From: Evernia prunastri
Lineage: Eukaryota > Ascomycota > Lecanoromycetes > Lecanorales > Parmeliaceae
Length of the DNA: 64,000 bases
NCBI GenBank assembly: GCA_003184365.1
Contig: NKYR01000038.1
Coordinates: 186,001 to 250,000, forward strand
Direction of reading: 5' to 3'
Shown here: positions 32,688 to 43,287 of the stretch, piece after piece
How positions within the stretch are numbered: position 1 is the first letter of the stretch
How the letters are laid out: the number at the start of each line of letters is the position of its first letter
Notes under the pieces: model-generated
What the model was told of the DNA's origin: nothing
The model's database searches: none
Seen by the model: only the letters and a program-made list of their open reading frames with translations
Made by a program: the position numbers and the translations under genes

Positions 32688-33908
32688 CTACAACGATGTG
32701 TCATTGGCACCGAAAGCGATTACGGCTAGCATTGAGCGGTGGCCAAGTCCCCGGCCTCTAGTCTTGGCCTCGGTGTCGCTCGCGTTAAAAATCATTCGGG
32801 CGATGCGTTGGAGCTGGCTCTCGTAAATGCGCATTTCTTCGGACCATCGATTCCTATGAAGTTCGGGAAGACACACCAGCGTCTTTGGCCAGGTTTGGAT
32901 GTTCAAGGTGATAAGATTTGGCAGCTTTCTGGTAGAGTCCTGAGAATTCATGAGAATTAAAAGTTGGATGCAATGAGTTGGGGAGTGCCATACCAAGAAA
33001 ACCTCCCATGTTGAAAGAGGACACTTTTCGGATAGATACATTGACGGAAGCGCGACGGATAGCACGCGAAGGCCAATACATTCTGTGCAGATCTGATCTA
33101 ACTCCTCGGGCTTGTACCCTAGCAGCGTGGACTGAGAGTCTTGACCCTGGACGAGCAATGAACGAAGCGAGGATCCGAAGTGGGAGATTGACCTAGGTTC
33201 CGGGATTTTGTGAGAGACGCCCAGCTCAACATGGAGACACTCCAAGTCATGAAGCTCTTCCAGCAGACGTTCGAAAGCAATGAGGGTATGAGGCTTGGCT
33301 GTGTGTCTGTGGAACCATCGAAGAGTCTTCAAGCGGAAAGGCAGCTGCTGGGGTTCGCTTAAAAGCGCGAACAACCCTTCTGGCGCCATGCAAGTCTCAA
33401 CGCTCAGAAGCTCCAAAGACTTGGAAGCCACTGCCTGCATCGGAAACCTATCGGCATATCGTAGATTGAAGTTATTAATGGTTATCTTCGTCGTCGCTAT
33501 CGGGGTACATGCGCTAAGAGGCATCATGTGGCTGAAAATTGTGCGAAATATAAGCCCTGGCCGATTTTTGGTGTCGACAAGCTCTGACTTATCCCCCGAG
33601 CACCACTGAGTGACAAGCGTCAACTCATTAACATTAGGGTGTGTTTGAAGTGCTTTCTGAAAGACTTGGAGCGCGTCGAGAGATGTTGTGATCAGAGACA
33701 GACTCGAGATTTTCGAAAAACCTCCCAATAGATTGGGAAGTTGGTTCAGAATGGAGTTGTATGGACGATCAAGGGGTCCGACTTCCATAGAGGAAAGCTG
33801 TGTTTGGGTTTTGCAAAGAAGAATCCAGTTATCCAAAGTAAAAGGTCTCCAGGTCTTCCAGCTACAAGATTGTTAGCATGCATGTACCAAAAGACCTGGT
33901 GACATACG
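32688..33908 (-). CDS. Leucine-rich, F-box-associated-type hypothetical protein
   Basis: The main frame runs from 33861 to the stop at 32688. A 46-bp intron (33907-33862, GTATGT, GCTAAC, TTGTAG) connects it in phase to an upstream exon ending at 33908 (reading AVDVASTWKTWRPFTLDNW across the splice), so the 5' end is incomplete. The protein shows regularly spaced leucine-rich segments (FSKISSLSLI, VNELTLV, LKTLRWFH, DLECLHVEL, LRVLSVAL, LPNLITLNI), as in fungal F-box/LRR proteins, although the F-box itself is not seen. A 54-nt in-phase segment (32993-32940, GTATGG...CTCAG) is probably an intron inside the frame. A role as an E3 ligase adaptor is inference only. Confidence 0.6.
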
Positions 33909-34652
33909 TAGAGGCCACGTCAACCGCCTTGTTGTGGGTTTAAGAAAGCAGGAATTGGCCAGGAATCTTACATAAATTGGACATATTCAAGGCTTCTGTC
34001 CCCATAGCAGGGGGCGTGTTGTTTCCCTCGGGCATCTCAACTATAACGCAATATTTTTTCAAGCATGGGGGCCTACGTTGATCTCAGCATTAGTTGTTTA
34101 CTTACAAGATCAAAAAAGTCCCCACTCTGCACGTCAGAAAATATACACGTGAATCATGAAGAATGCTCGCTCCAGTATTCAAGAAGGGAAGATGCAGCTC
34201 AAGCAAGAGGGAAATTCCACATCCATAAATTCACCATTAAGGTATCTATGAGTGAAAATTGAAATACGAGGTAATATAGGGGGTCGGCGCTGCTTTTTTC
34301 CACTTTATCTTGTGTCCTCAATTCTAGCCAAAGGATCCTTCTGCAGTAAATACAACATAAAGTACATGGGTTTTTGGATTTTCAATCCCATGGGACTGGC
34401 CGGGCGGGGGATATTGGCCGACCGAGGGGTGAATCCTTCTAGGCCTAAGTAAGGAAGGTGAATATGCACTGACACGAATTGATCAACAACGGCCTTACTC
34501 CTGCCTGACCGGATTCTGTTTTCTTCAACGTAAAGGGATTCGAACTTATCAATAGTCTGCTCATAGATTTTTCCCATGTATCTATTAAAGAACCCCGAGC
34601 AAGCTTGTAATCATCTCTGATCATCATCTCCCACATCAGCAACTTCCCCATC
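33909..34652. other. Stretch holding the missing 5' exons of the leucine-rich gene
   Basis: A second intron-like segment (GTAAGA...ACAAG on the minus strand near 33917-33964) suggests more upstream exons of the leucine-rich gene, but the phases do not close, so no start is called. A 90-codon minus-strand frame at 34305-34577 is unrecognised. The region before 34653 is the ERG28 promoter. Confidence 0.35.
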
Positions 34653-35110
34653 ATGAACTCCGTCCTACCGCCTGATCAGGGCGCCCTACAGTACTGGCTT
34701 CTATTTGTGAAACTTCCATATCTGGCCACCCACTTCCGCAAGCCAAAAGCTGAATATATGCGCAGATGTCCGCTCTCGCTATCTTCAACACCATCCAAGC
34801 GTACACCTCTCTCGCGGGGACCAGGGCCATCTACACTGGCGATCCGGCTCAGGTTACTACACTTTCGGCTCGCACCTTCGGCACCTGGACGCTGATCGAG
34901 GGCATCGTGCGTGCGTACGCGGCATATCACATCAACAGTCCGGACGCCTACGTGCTGGCTCTGAGTACGTTCGTCACTGCTCTGTGGCATTGGGGCAGTG
35001 AATGGCTCTGGTTTGGTACGGTCGAGTGGGGCGGGATATGGCCATCTTTGTTGCTGGATGTCCCGAGCGTGGTCTGGATGCTCATGAGCTGGAGTGCATA
35101 CACTCGGTAG
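34653..35110 (+). CDS. ERG28: Ergosterol biosynthesis scaffold protein Erg28
   Basis: Two exons, 34653-34706 and 34766-35110, join in phase 0 across a 59-bp intron (GTGAAA...GCGCAG), giving 132 residues with four hydrophobic helices, the usual size of Erg28. Diagnostic blocks are LPPDQGALQYWLLF at the N-terminus, FNTIQAYTSL, LSARTFGTWTL, RAYAAYHI and SEWLWFGTVEWG, and a WMLMSWSAYTR end. Erg28 sits in the ER membrane and tethers the C-4 demethylase complex (Erg25, Erg26, Erg27) to Erg6 in sterol synthesis. The next gene downstream on the same strand also encodes an ER-membrane lipid-type protein. Confidence 0.95.
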
Positions 35111-35736
35111 AGATTTGCGTCTGAACAACTTTGGTTGCAGTCGCACACGGCTCGCAGTCTTGCTGAGATGTTTGAGGGTGCGTCTGTCGGGCGATGAGTT
35201 GCGATGCGTGGGATCAAGTTCTGGGCTTCCTCGACCAAAGGCCGGATACTATGAGTGTCACTCTCAAACAATCCAAGAATGATGTGCCTTTTTGTTATTA
35301 CAATTATCGGCAATATTCTAAGAGATTATGCAAATTCCAGTTTACCATACACTATATAATACTTATTGGTGCCTTTGGTCTGAAAGGATGAGGATGAGTA
35401 TAATAGTCAAATCGTTGGTTGTGACATTCGCGAATTAATATGTTGTACGGAGTAGGTTAGGCATATTTTTCCGAGGGGGTACGAGTAATGCAGGGCCTGG
35501 CTCCAAGGGCCCGCTAGGCCCGGAGCTTTTTTAGCCCCGGAAACAGCCTTATCTCCAGGCCTTGGCATCAGAAGTCAATGACGAGCACAGGATATTCCGT
35601 ACCGCAGAATATAAGCAACTGCAAGCTTGCACCAAGCTCCAACCGTGCCAGTCGAAGTATCCCCTCTCCAACCATGGAACCCAGACCATGATCTGCCCTC
35701 AACCCGGAGCCCAACCACCTCACCCGCGCCAGCACG
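35111..35736. other. Intergenic stretch between ERG28 and the TLC gene
   Basis: No gene supported. The last 100 bp before 35737 are C-rich and continue the composition of the following exon. Confidence 0.4.
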
Positions 35737-36677
35737 ATGCGGGACCCCATCCCAGCACCCTCCTCGCTCATCCACCTCACCGGCCCCATAGCCCGTACCC
35801 TCTCCCTGCGCACCCTCCCCCTCCACGCCCACGAGATCCTCCCCTCCTTCACCCTCTACACCTTCCTGAACAGCCACCTCGTCCCCGCCGCCTCCCACCG
35901 GCTCTTCCCCGCCACGTACCCGGGCCTGCCCCCGCGCGCCAAGGTCAACTGGAACGCCCGCGCCGTCTCGCTCCTGCAGTCGAGCTGCATCAACGCCGCC
36001 GCGCTCGCGGTGATCTGGTCGGACCGGGAGCGCTGGGCCATGGGGGCCCGGGAGCGGGTCTGGGGCTACACCGGCGCGAGCGGCATGGTGCAGGGGTTCG
36101 CGGCCGGGTATTTCCTGTGGGATCTAGTGGCCAGCGCGGGGAGTCTGGACGTGCACGGCGCGGGGGCGCTGATGCACGCGGTGAGCGCGTTGGCGGTGTC
36201 GCTGTTGGGATTCGTGAGTCTTGCCGATTCCGGTCGGGTGGTGAAAGCGGAAAGAACAGGGTGAGATGGCTGACTCACTGGCGCCAGCGGCCGTTCTGCA
36301 ATTATTACGGCCTGAATTTCATCCTCTATGAGCTGTCGACGCCGTTTCTCAACATCCATTGGTTCATGGATAAGCTCGGCATGACCGGGTCGACGGCGCA
36401 GCTCGTTAATGGGATCGCACTCGTCACGACTTTCGGGGCCAGTCGCTTGGTCTGGGGCACCTATCAGAGCGTTAGGATGTACCAGGACATTTGGGCTGCG
36501 TTCGAGACACCGGGAGGCCTGCCGGTACCGCCTTGGCTCGCAGTAGCCTATGTGGTCAGCAATACAACGTTGAGCGTCTTGAACTTCTATTGGTTCGGGA
36601 AAATGATTACGAGTTTGAGAAAGCGATTCAAGAGGCCGAGCAATGAAGGTGACGGAGTCGATACTGACAAGAAGTGA
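35737..36677 (+). CDS. TLC (TRAM/LAG1/CLN8) domain membrane protein
   Basis: Exons 35737-36213 and 36288-36677 (74-bp intron GTGAGT...GCCAG, phase 0) encode 288 residues. Several hydrophobic helices occur, and the TLC-type signature is visible: a WNARAVSLLQSSCINAAAL helix, GYFLWDLVA, LMHAVSALAVSLLGF at the splice, then NYYGLNFILYELSTPFLNIHW and a basic C-terminus (RKRFKRP). The pattern matches the TMEM56/TLCD-like branch rather than ceramide synthase, since no Hox-like segment or LAG1 HHxxT motif is apparent. TLC proteins act in ER or Golgi lipid handling; the substrate is unknown. The first exon is strongly C-rich at its 5' end and G-rich at its 3' end. A longer in-frame reading upstream of 35737 exists in another frame and is rejected. 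Confidence 0.85.
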
Positions 36678-37004
36678 TGGCATGAATATAGACGGTGTTG
36701 TTGTATAGCATGTATATACACTGCTTGGACCGCATATAGACCGGTGATGGAAAGAAGCAAGGCGCATCCGCCATGTAGATAGAAAGCCGCCATCTAACCC
36801 GTACCGACACAAGTCCCCACTGTGATGACTGTCAAATCAGGCCATGACTTTTAGGAGACAAAACACCAAAACAAACCTTCCAGCCTACAGCATAGAATCC
36901 TTCTCTCGCAACATTTACATGGAAGAAAAGGAGGTAATGTATACGAGTCCCCTGACCCAAACCCTCAGAGACCTCTCAGACGTGAATGCACCACGACCTA
37001 CTAA
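36678..37004. other. Convergent intergenic stretch
   Basis: Shared 3' flank of the TLC gene and the minus-strand secreted protein gene. Nothing supported. Confidence 0.4.
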
Positions 37005-38192
37005 TCACACACCAACCACACTTTCCCCGTGTGAAGTCCTCTTGACAGCACTGGCTGCAATGCGGGACGGAGTGGCAGGAAGGATGGCTGCGGCGTCATA
37101 CGTCAAGGCACCATAGCCCTGCGGTTCCTCATACGGATAAATCTCGAACTCAAAGTCACACGGCAACAGACGATGCCCGCCGATGATATGTCGGCCAAGG
37201 TCGCGAAGGATATCGTCCAAGAGGAGCCACGAGATTCGCTTGCCGGCAGCGGCCTTGATGGCGATCGAGACAGGGCTACCGTCAACACGATACTGGAATA
37301 AACCGCCGGGGATTTCATATTGCGGGTGGCGTTGGACATTGGTACGGATGCTCTGTCGTGCCCGTCTGAAGCACAGTTCCAGCAGCGATTCCGGGATGGC
37401 CGGGCCGAAGAAGTGGTACGAGAAGACGATGTCGTCTTCCTTCGGAAGAGGCAGGAGCGAGGAATGATGGTCCGGGTCGGTTGGCGCCGGCTTCGAGGCG
37501 ACGCTGATGATCGGCAGCTGCTGGGCAGTGTCGTTGACGGCGCGTTTTGCCACGTCGTGTTCGCCGGGGGGACCGTTGTGCCACAGGGACCCATAGCCTA
37601 CTGAGCCCTGTATGTGCCGAACGCGGATTTCGAACCGCACTTCGCGCGAGGGCTGAAGTACGCCCGCTTGGAGATACATCAAGCCCACCAGAAGCTGGCT
37701 CAGTAAGGACCAGGTTATTTGCTTGTCGACATATTGGTACACTGAGACGTCCACCCCGTCCTTGCCCTGCCGGAACCTACCATTCGTGATGGGCTCGGCA
37801 GGATGGAGATGGACGCCGTCCGCTATTTCCTCAATGGCGCGTCCTATCGTCTCTAATACCGAATCAAAGCTGAGGATGCGGCCGAGAGGTTCCTCCAATT
37901 CCAACTCGATCGGTGAGTCAGGGATGTCGAAGTGGGAGTGGGCCGTGAGGTTCTCGGGGAGAAACAGTGAGTGGTTCGCATTGGGCAACCGAAGAGCAAT
38001 TGGGTTTTTGGAAACGGAGGATGGCGTCGCTAAGAGTTGTGGTAGGGGTTCGGATGGCGGGACGGAGATACGGGTATGTTGGTTCACGGTCTTGTTGCCG
38101 GATGGCACCGGCACCGTGAGCACGGCCGCCATTGCGGTTAGCGCGCTGAGAGACTGTGAGAAGATGGAAAGAAGCGCCGACAGTCTACGCAT
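37005..38192 (-). CDS. Secreted protein of two similar halves, function unknown
   Basis: A single exon of 395 residues starting at ATG 38192. The N-terminus is a likely signal peptide (MRRLSALLSIFSQSLSALTA). The mature part contains several N-glycosylation sequons (NKT, NHS, NLT, NDT). Two segments of about 65 residues look related. The first reads VDVSVYQYVDKQITWSLLSQ...FEIRVRHIQGSVGYGSLWH, and the second VDGSPVSIAIKAAAGKRISW...FEFEIYPYEEPQGYGALTY. Both share the order Val-rich strand, (I/T)(S/T)W-LL helix start, FE(I/F) strand and GYG(S/A)L end. I do not recognise the family. An internal duplication of a small alpha/beta domain is the simplest reading. The 3' third lies antisense to several spurious frames. 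Confidence 0.8.
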   Translation of the reverse strand: MRRLSALLSIFSQSLSALTAMAAVLTVPVPSGNKTVNQHTRISVPPSEPLPQLLATPSSVSKNPIALRLPNANHSLFLPENLTAHSHFDIPDSPIELELEEPLGRILSFDSVLETIGRAIEEIADGVHLHPAEPITNGRFRQGKDGVDVSVYQYVDKQITWSLLSQLLVGLMYLQAGVLQPSREVRFEIRVRHIQGSVGYGSLWHNGPPGEHDVAKRAVNDTAQQLPIISVASKPAPTDPDHHSSLLPLPKEDDIVFSYHFFGPAIPESLLELCFRRARQSIRTNVQRHPQYEIPGGLFQYRVDGSPVSIAIKAAAGKRISWLLLDDILRDLGRHIIGGHRLLPCDFEFEIYPYEEPQGYGALTYDAAAILPATPSRIAASAVKRTSHGESVVGV

Positions 38193-38566
38193 AATTTTTG
38201 CTTTGAACTACGTCCGAGAGCAAGTCTTCCGCGTTCCAGTCTTTGGTGAGATAATATCGAGAGGGACAAAACCTTACTTCGACCGATGGAATTCAAAAGA
38301 AGACTCAAGGCATGAGACTGCGAAACGTGAAGCCATAGTATTCCATCGCATATCGTGTTATCTTTCTGTGGCGATTCGCGATGATCGGAAAAGATGCCAT
38401 ATCCGCTATCAGAGAAAGTCAATGTCTGGCGGGGTGGACTCTGGTAAAGATTGACAGATAGCGGGCAATATGCGACGAATCACTTTGATAAGTGAAGATT
38501 GGACGATTCAGAATGAGCATGGACGCCGAGGTATCCATAACGGCATGCTACAGTATGCATACCTCC
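38193..38566. other. Intergenic stretch
   Basis: Promoter side of the duplicated secreted protein gene and 3' flank of the BTB gene. Nothing supported. Confidence 0.4.
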
Positions 38567-39455
38567 CTAAGGTACATCCACCATGTCGACTACCGACAGG
38601 TTCTGCTGATGTCCACACTCTCTGCAAAGGACTCGATCAAATTTGAGGTCCAGATTGGAGCACTTGTCGCATTCACACCAGTTCTTCTCCTTATCCTTCT
38701 CATCCTGGACTCTGCGGAAGTACTTAGGCAAAATCTCAATCATGTAGTTTGGGGCCTGAGTCACGGCGTCTTTCAGCTCGGGTAGATCCTTCATTCGCTC
38801 CAGATGCTCTGCACCCAAACCAACAACAAATTCCCGAAGGCCACGATCGCTGTCCGGGGTAGTCGTATAGATGGCTGGCACGACTTTGAGTACGGATGCA
38901 AGCTCATCCTTCCGTCCCTTCTTTGCCTTCACGGCCTCCGTGAACTTCCGCAGAGACTTCTTCTTGAGATCCATGACGTCGTATTCATCGCCCATTGCGT
39001 ACATCATGACGTGAGTATGGAGTTCAGACACGAAGGAATTTTCTTTCTTCCCGTCTAACTCTATCTTCCCGGCAAAGTAGTCGAGCTTGTAGAGATGTTG
39101 CAGCATTCGATGAACTAGGTGAGGTTCATGTTCTTCGAGCTCGATGCGTTTGTTGAGGCCTTCCTGGCCAGATCTAAGCTTCAACCCACTGCAAGAACAA
39201 GAAGAGAGGGAGAGTCTACCTTGAAAGATCTGTCGCAAATTTTGCCGAAGACCTTTGACCCAAGTTGGAGAACAAAGCTGTGGACGTCCCACGTCATCCC
39301 TCCGCAGACGAAACGCACATCGGCGCCTTTTGTAGTTCCAAAAAGTCTACAAAAACGTTAGCAAGTGGGTCATTATTCAGCTTCAATATCGCTAAACCTC
39401 ACCGGCGCAGCTCATCAATGCCATGCTCCGAGGAAGAGGGGGTGGAGTCCGTCAT
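38567..39455 (-). CDS. BTB/POZ-domain protein with C-terminal zinc-ribbon-like module
   Basis: Exons 39455-39403, 39346-39220 and 39163-38567, with two 56-bp introns, close in frame (258 residues). The short N-terminus (MTDSTPSSSEHGIDELRR) leads into a BTB fold with GADVRFVCGG, VHSFVLQLGSKVF, RIELEEHEPHLVHRMLQHLY and LHTHVMMYAMGDEYDV. An alpha-helical segment follows, with the TTPDSDRGLREFVV motif common to this fungal BTB family. The C-terminus has four Cys in CxxC-x(n)-CxxC spacing (CECDKC, CRECG) that could bind zinc. BTB proteins of this group are numerous in filamentous fungi and mostly uncharacterised; cullin-3 adaptor or transcriptional roles are possible. Contrast this intact gene with the disabled BTB gene at 15-16 kb. 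Confidence 0.9.
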
Positions 39456-42095
39456 GATACTCTTGAATTAATGAGTTGGGGATGGGATGGAGACAGGTGA
39501 GTTGCCACAGTGTAAAATGTCGTGTGAGAGATGAAGATAGGTGTAAGGTCTTTGGTTAAGATCACAGATCCGTCCGCCCTTTTACATTTAAATTGAGAGG
39601 AGCAAGGGCTGAGTCTTAACCAGTCGCACAAGACCTGCTAATGCATGCGGGAATGGCCTTTGTCTAAGTAGCCAAACTTGTGAGTCACGCTGCAGGGCAC
39701 AAACCGCCCCGGATATCGGCCACGCAGAAGTCTGCAACTAGAAGACTGAGAACCCAGACCCAGTTGACCGACTTACAAGGCAAACTGATGGTATGTCAGT
39801 CAAGCGACCTTATGAGATAATTCAAGTCTTAAGGGATCAACTTCAAGGGACCTGCGGAGCTTAGCTGAACAGCTGACGTGTTGCATTCTGATTCAAGACG
39901 CAGCACCTTTGCGGTCTCACCGCTCAGCCATTATAGCTTGTGACATATGCCTTCACCAGTTTTCTCAGAAATCCCAGCAAGGACACTATGCCACCGTAAC
40001 TCTTCCCAGATCCGCTTTCGGCCAGCCAATCAGTACTTCCTTATCGTTCCCCGCCTCGCCCCTCGCGAAGTCACCACGGTGTATCTGCTGTCACCTTCAC
40101 AATCCCTCCTTTTTGAAATACACCCTTTCCGCCACACGCGCCGAAACCCTGTTCCAATACCGCAATCCCACAGCACCCTACTCAGTCCCAATCCATTCCT
40201 CTCTTTGGAGTCGCTAGCGTACTGTGGAAGTAGACCAGTACCGTTTCAAGTAGCATGAGTAAGTTGCAGAGGAGGCAACACGATAATTAGGCCGATCTCG
40301 ATATAGTCTGCTTGAACACGTATTCTGTACGTCAATATGGCCGGTCAAAGCACCTGATAGTGCTTTTGTGGACGAAGGAAGGATCTTGTCAATCATGAAA
40401 CTTGAGGAGCGTGGAAGAGCCTGGCTGTCTACGTTCTCGACTTAGAGGCCGTGAAGGTCAGGCCAAGGGCAGGAGATAGTATTCCGCTGAGCATGTGAGG
40501 GCGCACGCTGAGCTCTGTCAATGCTAAAGTAAGCGGTCGTCGAAGACATCCTCAGCCTACTCTAAAAGTAGAGGGAAGGTCATCGTATGGAACAAGCAGC
40601 AAGGTTGCCTTTGTCTTGTGCTAAAGTCGGCATCTGCTCCCATGCGGCCTCTCGAGACTTATCCCATGTGGTCGATCTATACAGTCTTAGCTTCTGGTGA
40701 AAATGTAAGGTCTGAGCCTCTGAGGAGCTAATTATGAAAGAAGCCCGGCGGCAGCGTTTATCGCGCTTAAAAGTCACGATGCTTTCGAATACAAGGCCGC
40801 TAGCATTAGCAAGTAGCAGCTACCTGAAATAGCCTCAACTTTTGGTTTTCAAATCGCAACCGCTACGCTCTGAGAAAAAGCCCAGCGTCTTATCCAGCGC
40901 GATGTATGCTATATCCGCAGTCGAACGGTGTTGCGTCGAGTACTTTGAACACATCGCTGAATGCCAAAAGCTAGCATGCAACCTCATTTTCCCTCGATCG
41001 AGTCGCCCTGTACCATGTTGCCATGTCATCATCTTGGGTTATCGTCGAGTGAATCCACTTGAGACAAATAGGTGCCGCTTGATATAAAGAAAGTTCAATG
41101 TCGCATCTTGGTAAATTTATGCTGCAATATCTCCAAGGGAGGCTGAGAGCGCCCTTACTTCCACAGAAGTAAAACAACTCTCTCCTCTATTGCAAAAGAC
41201 AGTCACAGAATATAGTCAAGTCGGAGAAGCATGGATATTTGTGCACTTGGGTACGGGGCTGGGCGAAACACGATATGCGATACGCGATAGCAGAGGGGGC
41301 CGAGAGAATTGTTCACGCCAGCACCATGCCAGTGATGTTATATACGGTTATCTCTTCCCCCTGTCTTTTCAAAACAAAAACTTCGGCCCCACTATCACCG
41401 GCACATCAATCTCCAGTCACCTCGATGATCACGAGTCGCACTGTCCTTTCAAGGTAGGTACCTTCAGGTTATAATATAGCCGACCTTCACTGGCCGGGGA
41501 CTCAACGCACCGTCGTATCTACTGGTGACTGTCACCGTCCATGGCGTGGTCTCCCGACATTATGACGCTTGGACGGTTTCACCCCAGAATTTTGCTCAGA
41601 CGTTAGGCTCGAAATCTTAGCCGACGGCCCTGGAGGGTCTGTGTCTGCTGTCATAGCTGTATGCGAATTCAAAAAAGCATTCCACTACATTGTACATGGT
41701 CGTTCGTTGAAACCCCCTGAATGTCACATTCCATTTGTTTTTGACAGAGTTTGCAATGGCAGAAGTCCTTCAGATACTGACATTGAAAATAATGTCATGA
41801 AGGATTAGGAATTGGGACACAACAGTTAGCATTCAATAATCCATGCCTTCAAGCAAACTTCGTTCCCTTTTTCAAATTCTAGTATTCAGCACCAGCTATT
41901 GTCTCAACGCTGTCTGTGCACTGACGACGCTATGATATCTTGTACGCTGGAATTCGTGCGCTTTGGCCAAGTCGCTATCTACTGGCTGTGGTCTAAAGCT
42001 GTACATATACCCCGTGCCAGCATCATCTTTCAGCTCTTTTCTTGAGGCAGTTCCTCTGTCCTAGTCTCATTCTGCGTAACAAGTCTTCTGACGCG
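39456..42095. other. Gene-poor stretch, 2.6 kb
   Basis: The largest intergenic stretch in the middle of the window. Open frames reach about 100 codons (for example 39947-40258 plus) but overlap on both strands and show no motif. No repeat or RNA gene is recognised by eye. Confidence 0.4.
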
Positions 42096-42702
42096 ATGGT
42101 CGATCTCTTAACATCACGCTCTCTCGGAGCTGTACTCTGCTTCCTGCTTCAACTCGCACTGACTGCGGCATTGAACCTTCCCGTGGAAATCTGTGGCCCA
42201 GGCTCCGCATGTACCACCAACGCTACTTCCACCAAAAATTCCAGCAGGCAAGACCCTCTACCCCCACCAACACACCAACACCCAAAATACTAACACCCTC
42301 AGCCTGACCGCGTTGCCTCCTGACCCGTTCGAGTACTTTGTACGAAACACCGACTTCCGAATAATCTTCACCAAATACGGCGGGTCTATCCTTCTCGACG
42401 ACGCTACCGGATGTGTCATGGACGCCATCAAGGAGATAGAAAACGAACTCGAGACTCATTGGACGGATGACGACATACCGATCGCTAGCGACTTGTCCCT
42501 TACATCCGGCTCAGCGGAGCTCAGGTTGAACACTGCACAGTACATGTATCGGACCTACTGTCTCATGCTGATGGTGGGCATTGTGGAGTGGGGATACCAA
42601 TATGGGTTCCTCGAGGCCGATATGGAATTTGTGCAACAGAAAGGCAGAGCGAGAAGGACGCTGGGGACTGGCTCTTTTCTCTTGCGCGCTGCGGAGAGTT
42701 GA
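42096..42702 (+). CDS. Small secreted protein with a GC-AG intron
   Basis: Exons 42096-42247 and 42303-42702 encode 183 residues. The N-terminus is a signal peptide (LGAVLCFLLQLALTAALN). The mature region contains an FEYFVRNTDFRIIFTKYGGS segment, an acidic helical stretch, and a hydrophobic YCLMLMVGIVEWGYQYG segment. No domain is recognised. The intron has a GC donor (AG|GCAAGA), a perfect TACTAAC branch point and a CCCTCAG acceptor. The two reading frames can only be joined in phase through this GC donor, because the nearby GT sites give the wrong phase or a stop. The upstream in-frame ATG at 42042 is possible but would bury the signal peptide. Confidence 0.75.
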
Positions 42703-43287
42703 GACAACGTGCCTGTAGAAAAAGAATCGTCTCAGTGGAGGAGATGCACAAGTAAAGCAACGACGACAGGCTGGCATTTCCACTTGTCGACAAACTACAT
42801 GACTACAGCTGGAAGATCACGCAACAAATTCGGTACCCCACCCTCGCGGACCACATCCGGGAGGCTAGTAGCCGGCTATTGTTGATGCAACTGCGCTCAA
42901 AGTATGCTCATGCATATCCTAATCTTTGTCTCTTCGGAGAGGAGCCTTTGCATGAAAGATCAAAAGTTCCAAAACAAAATTAGTGACATCCCTTCCTTCA
43001 AAATTGGAAAGTGAGACAACCGGACAGCCACATGGATTGGCTGGCCAATCGTGGAGATTTCGTTGCACCTGTTTTGCGCTCGTACGAGCCATGCGCACTT
43101 TAGCGAACAAAATCCTCCCATCGGGAAAAGAAACAGAAACATGCTGTCTCAAACAGCGCGTATGCGCTTGCGCATCACTTATTACCGAACAGCGCGACCC
43201 CGAGGAAATCAATTGGTACCTACTCGATGGCTTCCACCTTCCTCCAATTCCCCCCTCGCCCATCCTCCAAAACCACAAAACTCAACC
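42703..43287. other. Intergenic stretch
   Basis: Promoter region of the next secreted protein gene. The C-rich tract begins near 43220. Longer antisense and overlapping frames here are by-products of skewed composition. Confidence 0.4.
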
